Below, piece after piece: positions 1-4,615 of a DNA stretch of 6,901 bases. A model generated the notes under the pieces. It had not been told where the DNA came from, searched no databases, and saw nothing but the letters and a program-made list of their open reading frames with translations. The stretch comes from GCA-2717185 sp047517345. GTDB taxonomy: Bacteria; Pseudomonadota; Alphaproteobacteria; UBA8366; GCA-2717185. The stretch lies in contig JAKZTB010000284.1 of assembly GCA_047517345.1 (NCBI GenBank), positions 1-6,901 of the forward strand, read 5' to 3'. The position numbers and the translations under genes were made by a program. Positions within the stretch are counted from its first letter, which is position 1. Every line of letters begins with the position of its first letter.

Positions 1-136
1 GGCTCAACCGCTGCCGCCGACTGGCCAAGGACTGGGAGAACCTCAACCGCAACGCGCTCGCCTTCATCAAGCTCGCGTCCATTCGACTCATGCTCCGAAA
101 ACTCTGTAATCCTACATAAAGTCTCCGGACGGACTC
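1..136 (+). mobile_element. Right end of an IS5-like insertion sequence
   Basis: The transposase fragment stops at 119. The following bases GTCTCCGGACGGACTC (121-136) have, on the other strand, the GAGTCCG-type start I associate with IS5-family terminal inverted repeats. TTA at 137-139 could be the short target duplication. The left end is not in the window, so neither the repeat nor the duplication can be confirmed, and the boundary at 136 is a best guess. Confidence 0.45.
3..119 (+). CDS. IS5-family transposase, C-terminal fragment (cut by window edge)
   Basis: The frame is open from the left edge and ends at TAA 117-119, giving the last 38 residues of a DDE transposase. It contains RRLAKDWENLN followed by ALAFIKLASIRLMLRKLCN. 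This tail (a Lys-Asp-Trp-Glu block, then a short basic helix ending in Leu-Arg-Lys-Leu-Cys-Asn) is typical of IS5-family transposases, which cut and paste their own element through a DDE active site. The catalytic residues lie outside the window, so activity cannot be judged. The family call rests on recognising the C-terminus, not on a search. Confidence 0.85.
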   Translation, partial: LNRCRRLAKDWENLNRNALAFIKLASIRLMLRKLCNPT

Positions 137-174
137 TTAGGGTTGCCGGCCTTCGAAACAGTGAGTCGTAAGTA

Positions 175-507
175 TCAGCCTTGACGCTTCCGCGCCCAGC
201 GCCGCCACCCGTCGCGCAATTCATGTAGCAGCGACCGTGCATCCGCTTCGAATTGTCGCCATGCGGCGGCGAATTCGCTATCCGAGCGCCGAGCAGCTTC
301 GATTTTCGGCGTCACCAGACGATGAAACCAGCGCTCTAAATCGCCGGGCTGGGCCCAGATATTGTAGGCCAAAATCGCCAATCCAAGAGGCCAGTACACA
401 ATAAACGCCAGAACCATCGCACCAACACTGAGCGGCGTCCAGACCCCTCGTTTCCTGTGGTTGCCGTGCCGTCCACGCGCCTCGAACCCACCGGAGCGGT
501 AGCTCAT
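175..507 (-). CDS. DUF2852 family small membrane protein
   Basis: A 110-residue protein. Residues 1-20 are polar and basic. Residues 22-51 (VWTPLSVGAMVLAFIVYWPL, then GLAILAYNIW) form one long hydrophobic segment matching the DUF2852 core as I know it: W-T/P, a Met-Val-Leu run, then WP-x-GLAILAY. Residues 55-108 are charged and probably helical, rich in Arg, Glu and Trp, and suggest a cytoplasmic tail. The function of DUF2852 is not known to me. The start at 505-507 is supported by a purine-rich AGAGGGG about 5 bases upstream on the minus strand. The gene stands alone, between the IS5 end and a divergently transcribed CoA-transferase. The length is normal for the family and I see no damage. 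Confidence 0.8.
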   Translation of the reverse strand: MSYRSGGFEARGRHGNHRKRGVWTPLSVGAMVLAFIVYWPLGLAILAYNIWAQPGDLERWFHRLVTPKIEAARRSDSEFAAAWRQFEADARSLLHELRDGWRRWARKRQG

Positions 508-574
508 AGGAACCCCTCTTTCCGTTTAGTTACCTGTATTTACGTGGGCATTCCGGGGATGAATTTCAAGAAAC

Positions 575-602
575 TTGCGGCGCTGTCGAGACGGGCGATA
601 CT
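575..602 (+). promoter_or_regulatory. Candidate promoter for the CoA-transferase gene
   Basis: TTGCGG at 575-580 and GATACT at 597-602 are 16 bases apart, a sigma-70-like pair about 50 bases upstream of the ATG at 651. The match is moderate and such pairs occur by chance. The rest of 508-650, the divergent gap between this gene and the DUF2852 gene, shows no clear operator or hairpin. Confidence 0.3.
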
Positions 603-650
603 AGGCACCGATCGATAGGTTTCCCTTCTCCGATTCAGGCACGAACTGAA

Positions 651-1850
651 ATGACCGAGAACAAACAAGCCCTTGCCGGCCTTCGGGTCATCGACGCCGC
701 CACCGTCATCGCGGGGCCGACGATCGGCATGCTGTTGGGCGATTTCGGCGCCGATGTCATTAAAGTCGAACACCCGCGCGGCGACGTGCTGCGCAGTACC
801 GGGGCGCTGAAGGACGGCATCGGGCTGTGGTTCAAGATGGCCAACCGCAACAAGCGCTGCATCACGCTATGCCTCAGCAAGACGAAGGGTGCGGAACTGT
901 TCAAGCAGATGATCAAGAACACCGATGTGCTGATCGAGAACTTCCGTACCGGTACGATGGAGAAATGGGGGTTGGGCTGGGAAGATTTGCGCGCAATCAA
1001 CCCGCGTCTCATCATGGTCCGCGTCACCGGTTTCGGGCAGACCGGTCCTTACCGGCACCGTCCCGGCTTCGGCACGGTGGCGGAAGTTTTCAGCGGATTC
1101 GCCAACATCACCGGCGAGGTCAACGGCCCGCCGACCCTGCCGAATTTCGGACTGGCCGACGGCATCGCCGCGTCCTACGGCACGTTCGCCCTGATGTTCG
1201 CGCTCTATCACCGCGACCTGCACGGCGGACCGGGACAGTATATCGACCTCAGCATCTACGAACCGATCTTCCAGGTGCTGGGGCCGCAGCCTCTGGCCTA
1301 CGATCAGCTCGGCACGATCCAGCAGCGTATGGGCAACCGCTCCGACAACAATGCGCCGCGCAACACCTACGAGACGAGAGACGGAAAATGGGTCGCGATC
1401 TCGACGAATTCGCCCGCCATCGTCACCAGAGTCTTGACCCTGTGCGGGGGCAAAGAAGCAGCGAACGACCCGCGCTTCCAGACACCGCAGAGCCGGGTCG
1501 AGCATATTGCAGAAGTCGATGGAATCGTTTCCGATTGGATCCGCGAGCGCAATCTCGACGAAGTATTGGAAGCCTTCGAGGAAGCCGAGGCCGCGATCGG
1601 CCCCGCCTACGATATATCGCAGATATTCGAAGATCCGCAGTATCGGGCCCGCAACGACATCGTCGAAGTCCCCGACGAAGACCTCGGCACCCTGCGCATG
1701 ACTGGCGCGTTCCCGGTGATGTCCGAGACACCGGCGCAAATCCGCCACGCCGGACCGCGAAAAGGGCAGCACAATGACGACATCTACCGCGGCGAACTCG
1801 GGCTGAGCGACGAAGACCTCGCAGCGCTGCGCGAAGACGGCGTGATCTGA
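651..1850 (+). CDS. Class III (CaiB/BaiF) acyl-CoA transferase
   Basis: A 399-residue protein of normal family length. These cytoplasmic enzymes move CoA between carboxylic acids via an enzyme-bound aspartyl anhydride/thioester. The N-terminal signature is clear at residues 8-44: LAGLRVIDAATVIAGP, then a GDFGADVIKVEHPRGD block. NRNKRCITLCLS at 65-76 and TDVLIENFRTGTMEKWGLG at 91-109 are family motifs, followed by RVTGFGQTGPY at 124-134. The predicted catalytic Asp is D170 in LADG, equivalent to Asp169 of formyl-CoA transferase. The start is set by the N-terminal domain beginning at residue 8. Its ribosome site is weak (CAGG, about 11 bases upstream). The substrate cannot be read from the sequence: oxalate, carnitine, mesaconate and bile-acid enzymes share these motifs. 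Its stop lies 6 bases from the stop of the convergent reductase gene. Confidence 0.93.
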   Translation: MTENKQALAGLRVIDAATVIAGPTIGMLLGDFGADVIKVEHPRGDVLRSTGALKDGIGLWFKMANRNKRCITLCLSKTKGAELFKQMIKNTDVLIENFRTGTMEKWGLGWEDLRAINPRLIMVRVTGFGQTGPYRHRPGFGTVAEVFSGFANITGEVNGPPTLPNFGLADGIAASYGTFALMFALYHRDLHGGPGQYIDLSIYEPIFQVLGPQPLAYDQLGTIQQRMGNRSDNNAPRNTYETRDGKWVAISTNSPAIVTRVLTLCGGKEAANDPRFQTPQSRVEHIAEVDGIVSDWIRERNLDEVLEAFEEAEAAIGPAYDISQIFEDPQYRARNDIVEVPDEDLGTLRMTGAFPVMSETPAQIRHAGPRKGQHNDDIYRGELGLSDEDLAALREDGVI

Positions 1851-1856
1851 AAGGAA

Positions 1857-2879
1857 CTACAAGGTCGGGTCGTCGCTGACCCGTATCAGGCGCTTGCCGA
1901 GATTGTCCCCGTTCATCATGCCGATGAAGGCGTCGATCGTGTTGTCGATGCCGTCGACGATATCTTCGAAATAGACGATTTTTCCGGCTTTCATGCGCTC
2001 GGCGACCCAGGGCAGGTATTCGTCGTACTGGTCCATATGCTCGTAGATGCTGAATTTCTGCATGAGCGCGCTTTTGGCTTCCAGATTCCCGAGATTGCGC
2101 GGTTCGTAGCGGACATCGCTGTCGTATTGCGAGATCATGCCGCAGACCGGAATGCGAGCGCCCTCGTTGATGCGGTCGAGCACCGCTTCCAGGGTCTCGC
2201 CGCCGACATTCTCGAAATAGATGTCGATGCCGTTCGGGCAGTGTTCGTCCAGCGCGTCGCCGATCGACGAGACGGTCTTGTAGTTGAATGCCGCATCGAA
2301 GCCGAGAACGTCCACGATGTGCGCGACCTTGGCGTCGCTGCCCGCGCTGCCGACGACGTGGCAGCCCTCCAATTTGGCGATCTGTCCCGCGACCTGCCCC
2401 ACCGCGCCGCTCGCGGAGGAGATGAAGGCGGTTTCGCCCGGCTTCGGCTTGCCGATATCCATGATTCCGACCCTTGCCGTCAAGCCCGGCATGCCGATCA
2501 CCGTTATCGCGTGCGAGATCGGCCCCAGCGACGGGTCGATTATCCGCAAATCGCCGCCGCCCTTCGCCAGCGTGTATAGCTCCCAACCGAGAAAGCCCCA
2601 CACGAAATCGCCTTCCGAGAAAGCCGGGTTCCGGGAAGCTTCAACCTGTCCCACCACGCGCGCCGGGATCACTTCGTTAAACGGAAAGATTTTCGCACCG
2701 GGATAGTTCGCCGAGCCGCCCATTCGGCCGCGCATATAGGGATCGCAGGACAGGTAGATATTGCGCACCAGGACATCGCTATCTTTAAGCGACGGCACCG
2801 GCTCGTCGCGGAGGTCGTAGCAAGCCGGCGTTACGGGGCCTTCCGGCGACTGCACGAAGAATATGCGGCGGTTCTGCAT
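1857..2879 (-). CDS. NADP-dependent medium-chain reductase (MDR family, CurA/leukotriene B4 dehydrogenase type)
   Basis: A 340-residue, full-length zinc-independent MDR enzyme, probably reducing the C=C bond of an alpha,beta-unsaturated ketone or aldehyde with NADPH. The N-terminal catalytic domain carries SCDPYMRGRM at residues 44-53, typical of the prostaglandin reductase/CurA group. The Rossmann fold starts near residue 150 with SASGAVGQVAGQIAKL at 155-170 (AxxGxxG nucleotide loop). IDIYFENVGGETLEAVL at 218-234 and GARIPVCGMISQY at 240-252 follow, both standard for this group. RMKAGKIVYFEDIVDG near 295-310 and DNLGKRLIRV near 325-334 close the fold. The usual zinc ligands are absent, as expected. 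The start has GGAG 7 bases upstream. It could be annotated as quinone oxidoreductase or 2-alkenal reductase; the sequence does not fix the substrate. Confidence 0.92.
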   Translation of the reverse strand: MQNRRIFFVQSPEGPVTPACYDLRDEPVPSLKDSDVLVRNIYLSCDPYMRGRMGGSANYPGAKIFPFNEVIPARVVGQVEASRNPAFSEGDFVWGFLGWELYTLAKGGGDLRIIDPSLGPISHAITVIGMPGLTARVGIMDIGKPKPGETAFISSASGAVGQVAGQIAKLEGCHVVGSAGSDAKVAHIVDVLGFDAAFNYKTVSSIGDALDEHCPNGIDIYFENVGGETLEAVLDRINEGARIPVCGMISQYDSDVRYEPRNLGNLEAKSALMQKFSIYEHMDQYDEYLPWVAERMKAGKIVYFEDIVDGIDNTIDAFIGMMNGDNLGKRLIRVSDDPTL

Positions 2880-2912
2880 GAAAGGACTCCGGATCGGGCG
2901 ATGTTTTCGCTG

Positions 2913-2942
2913 ACTGTAGACTTTGGCTCACACGCGTCACAA
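2913..2942 (-). promoter_or_regulatory. Candidate promoter for the MDR reductase gene
   Basis: On the minus strand TTGTGA (2942-2937) and TACAGT (2918-2913) are 18 bases apart, with the predicted transcription start about 25-30 bases before the ATG at 2879. It lies in the 80-base gap before the broken DUF1801 gene. This is a pattern match only. Confidence 0.35.
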
Positions 2943-2959
2943 GGGTGGCGTTCCCCGCC

Positions 2960-3401
2960 CTATTGCGATTTGCGTGCACCCTGTTTCCGGAGCCGGTAGG
3001 TCAACGCCAGTTGGATGCAGTGCCGCACAATATCTTCCGGGAAATCGTCGCCGGCATCGAACAGGACGGCGCGATTCCCCTCGTACGTCAGTTCGTCCGG
3101 GTAGCGTTCCTTGAAACTCTCGATCAGGCTGGTCTGGCAGTGAACAAATTAAGGCGTACTGGTTCGGTGCGGCTTTGACCCGGTCGATGCGGATCATGGA
3201 GCCGCTTTTTGACTGGCTCGTCAGGTAGGAGGGCTGCCCCCAGCGCAGCGTTTTCTCGATTTCCCCGACCTCGCTAAGTGAGGCGGCGGTATCTAGAATT
3301 AGCGCGCGGAGCCGACGCACGGCATCTTGCAACACTTTCGGATAAGCGTCGAACACCGCCACGACGTCGGGATTCAAGAGGATGGGATGCTCGTCATTCA
3401 T
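2960..3401 (-). pseudogene. DUF1801 protein gene broken by a single-base frameshift
   Basis: Reading from ATG 3401, the first 84 codons give a DUF1801 N-terminal half, with the family motif KTLRWGQPSYLT followed by SKSGSMIRIDR and NQYAL. The frame then departs from the family after 3150. Skipping one base near 3149 (in TTAATTT of the minus strand) restores FVHCQTSLIESFKERYPDEL, then an EGNRAVLFDAGDDFPED block and a HCIQLALTYRLRKQGAR end, stopping at TAG 2962-2960. The repaired product would be about 146 residues, normal for this small domain of unknown function. Without repair, the frame runs on to 2937 and makes an Arg/Pro-rich nonsense tail (154 residues). This is either a recent one-base insertion or a sequencing error. 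No clear ribosome site precedes the ATG. A conserved YdhG-like fold is known for the family, but no firm function. Confidence 0.85.
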
Positions 3402-3492
3402 GGCGTAATCGTCAGAAGCTATTGACGACCAAGCCTACACCGGACAGCAACGGTAATACCAAGACGATCTGATCGCATCGACCGGCGCCAAG
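3402..3492. other. Short gap with no recognisable feature
   Basis: These 91 bases separate the start of the broken DUF1801 gene from the end of the TSUP gene remnant. I find no coding frame, hairpin or clear promoter in them. Confidence 0.5.
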
Positions 3493-3817
3493 TCAATTGT
3501 AAATCCGGCGGCCGAACCAGGCTCCGACGACCGTGCCAGGCAGGGCGATCAATACCAGCTTTCCCAACGCGACCGTCATCAACCCGGCGACGCCGAACGC
3601 GAAAGCGGCCAATCAGCTTCACCGCGCAATAGCCAACCAACAGCACACCGACGGCGCGCTTGAAAGTCTCCGCCGAGACCTGCGCCAGCAGCAGCGGCCC
3701 CACGGCATGCAGCCAGAAGGTCAGCGCCGCAAGACCCGTACCCGAACCCCGCATGTCCCGAAACAAAGCCGCCGGCGCACGCCTCGGCGAGGATAAGCAG
3801 CGATGCGGCGGCGCAGT
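3493..3817 (-). pseudogene. Decayed TauE/SafE (TSUP) family permease gene
   Basis: Three frames on the minus strand each carry a piece of a TSUP sulfite/organosulfonate-type permease, in the right order. Piece one (down from about 3817) reads SLLILAEACAGGFVSGHAGFG, the first membrane segment with its glycine signature; it has no ATG. After a one-base shift in GGGTACGGG near 3740, piece two reads TGLAALTFWLHAVGPLLLA, continuing as VSAETFKRAVGVLLVGYCAV. This joins part of the first half of the protein directly to the mid-protein AETFKRAVG motif, so a loop and a helix pair are missing. A second shift near 3605 leads to a membrane segment, then KLVLIALPGTVVGAWFGRR and a stop at 3495-3493; this is the conserved TSUP C-terminal stretch. 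About 105 codons remain of a normal 240-260. The gene is dead and the ion it carried cannot be inferred. Confidence 0.72.
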
Positions 3818-3820
3818 GGC

Positions 3821-4381
3821 TCAGTCTTTGACAACGCGAAGGACGATTGTGGTTTCCTTAATCACGTTGTTGTTCTGGCGCATTGCCTGCAACAATTCCG
3901 TCTTCGAGAGGACATTCAGGTCGAACTTACTCTTATACGGCTCTTCCAGCGCATACTCCGAGTCCACAATCTCGAAATCGACTCCTGCGATGAAAGCGAG
4001 CGGTGAGTTGGCAAACCCGGCGGCTTCCCATTCTTCGCAGTTTTTGCGCGAGAACATGGACAGCCCCTCAACGGTCACCGCCCTCACATGGGTCGCGTCG
4101 TGCAGGAAATCGTCGTGACGCGGATGGGGAACGACGACTGTAATCCGCGCATCGTGCCGGCAGACCCGGTACATCTCCTGAAGTACACCGAAATAGGCCG
4201 CCGTCGTCGCGCCGAGATGTTCGAGCACGTGGCTCATATAAATCTCGTCGATTGACGAATCGTCCCACGGCCAAGGCGCCTTTTCGAGGTCGTGAACGAC
4301 GTCCGGTGCGCAATGATCGCCGATATCGACATTTACGTAACCATCTCGCTTGTTAAAACCGCATCCGAGGTTCAATCGCAT
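3821..4381 (-). CDS. SAM-dependent methyltransferase (class I fold, COG4627-like)
   Basis: A 186-residue cytoplasmic protein with a class I methyltransferase core. Motif I is LNLGCG at residues 3-8, which binds the SAM methionine part. NVDIGDH at 17-23 supplies the acidic residue that would hold the ribose. PDVVHDLEKAPWPWDDSSID (26-45) and MSHVLEHL (49-56) are the strongly conserved stretch of this predicted methyltransferase group. EMYRVCRHDARITVVVPHPR (69-88) is the usual beta-strand before the substrate region. The acceptor is unknown; relatives often sit in sugar or cell-surface clusters, but nothing around this gene shows that. The start at 4381 is right at the fold and has only a weak AGCAGG about 10 bases upstream. 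Base composition is lower in GC than nrdA: 3841-3900 has 29 G/C of 60, against 46 of 60 for 5041-5100. This suggests separate acquisition. Confidence 0.85.
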   Translation of the reverse strand: MRLNLGCGFNKRDGYVNVDIGDHCAPDVVHDLEKAPWPWDDSSIDEIYMSHVLEHLGATTAAYFGVLQEMYRVCRHDARITVVVPHPRHDDFLHDATHVRAVTVEGLSMFSRKNCEEWEAAGFANSPLAFIAGVDFEIVDSEYALEEPYKSKFDLNVLSKTELLQAMRQNNNVIKETTIVLRVVKD

Positions 4382-4418
4382 AAATCAACGCCTGCTGCAG
4401 AATTCCCGCCACGAAGAT

Positions 4419-4477
4419 CGCAGTTCGCCGAGACATCGGCAAATTGAAACTGCGAAGGCGTTTGACGGGACTTCGCA
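4419..4477. repeat. Nested and overlapping inverted repeats in the methyltransferase/nrdA gap
   Basis: CGCAGTT (4419-4425) pairs with AACTGCG (4448-4454) and encloses a second perfect hairpin GCCGA-GACA-TCGGC (4427-4440). TGCGAAG (4451-4457) also pairs with CTTCGCA (4471-4477) across a 13-base loop. The two outer stems share TGCG 4451-4454, so they cannot form together. On the minus strand this would be in the leader of the methyltransferase mRNA. No T-run follows either stem, so a simple intrinsic terminator is unlikely. A role is not shown. Confidence 0.5.
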
Positions 4478-4516
4478 AAGATGTAAATTAAGGATTGTGT
4501 TCATGAAATGTTCTGG

Positions 4517-4546
4517 TTGACACTTTCCGCATTTAGTAACCTAATT
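4517..4546 (+). promoter_or_regulatory. Candidate nrdA promoter
   Basis: A perfect TTGACA at 4517-4522 is followed 18 bases later by CTAATT (4541-4546), with TAATTT one base further as an alternative -10. Transcription would start near 4553-4555, at the first NrdR box, so a repressor bound there would block polymerase. The -35 is strong and the -10 is weak. Confidence 0.5.
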
Positions 4547-4560
4547 TGGAGAAACCACAA
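4533..4560 (-). promoter_or_regulatory. Candidate divergent promoter for the methyltransferase
   Basis: On the minus strand TTGTGG (4560-4555) and TACTAA (4538-4533) are 16 bases apart. The -35 would overlap NrdR box 1. The leader to the ATG at 4381 would be about 145 bases, carrying the inverted repeats at 4419-4477. This is a weak pattern match. Confidence 0.25.
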
Positions 4561-4570
4561 TATATAGTGT
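4555..4570 (+). promoter_or_regulatory. NrdR box 1
   Basis: CCACAATATATAGTGT is a near-perfect match to the palindromic NrdR box (ACAC-A/T-ATATAT-A/T-GTGT type). NrdR is a zinc-ribbon/ATP-cone repressor that senses the dATP/ATP ratio and represses ribonucleotide reductase genes. The box lies just after the predicted promoter and about 45 bases before the nrdA start. Confidence 0.88.
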
Positions 4571-4575
4571 TTCAT

Positions 4576-4591
4576 CCACAATATATCCTTT
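4576..4591 (+). promoter_or_regulatory. NrdR box 2
   Basis: CCACAATATATCCTTT repeats the left half and core of box 1 exactly (CCACAATATAT), with a diverged right half. It begins 21 bases after box 1, two helical turns, so both would sit on the same DNA face. Tandem boxes a whole number of turns apart are the usual arrangement for NrdR. TCATCCACA at 4572-4580, overlapping this box, is also one mismatch from the DnaA box TTATCCACA. Confidence 0.82.
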
Positions 4592-4596
4592 GCACA

Positions 4597-4611
4597 CCTG
4601 TGGACAGGAGG
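4597..4611 (+). promoter_or_regulatory. nrdA ribosome binding site overlapped by a short palindrome
   Basis: AGGAGG at 4606-4611 is a full Shine-Dalgarno sequence four bases before the ATG at 4616, and decides that start. Its first bases belong to the palindrome CCTGT-GG-ACAGG (4597-4608). The two-base gap makes an RNA hairpin unlikely, so a protein-binding site or chance is more plausible. Confidence 0.75.
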
Positions 4612-4615
4612 GGTA

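Noticed and set aside
1423..2601. Minus-strand open frame of 392 codons spanning the convergent gene pair
   Set aside because: It is out of frame with the reductase and antisense to the CoA-transferase. The product is Arg-rich low-complexity sequence with no recognisable domain.
2947..2959. GGCG-TTCCC-CGCC as a terminator of the DUF1801 gene
   Set aside because: The stem is only four pairs and no T-run follows on the minus strand.
2945..3178. Plus-strand frame opposite the DUF1801 pseudogene
   Set aside because: It is a shadow of the frame-corrected DUF1801 C-terminus on the minus strand, which matches family motifs.
3660..4118. Plus-strand frame of 152 codons across the TSUP relic and methyltransferase
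   Set aside because: It is antisense to the methyltransferase, which has clear SAM-binding motifs, and its own translation shows none.
4499..4518. TTCATGAA palindrome and repeated TGTTC in the control region
   Set aside because: It is an 8-base palindrome in AT-rich DNA with no known operator match, and is expected by chance.
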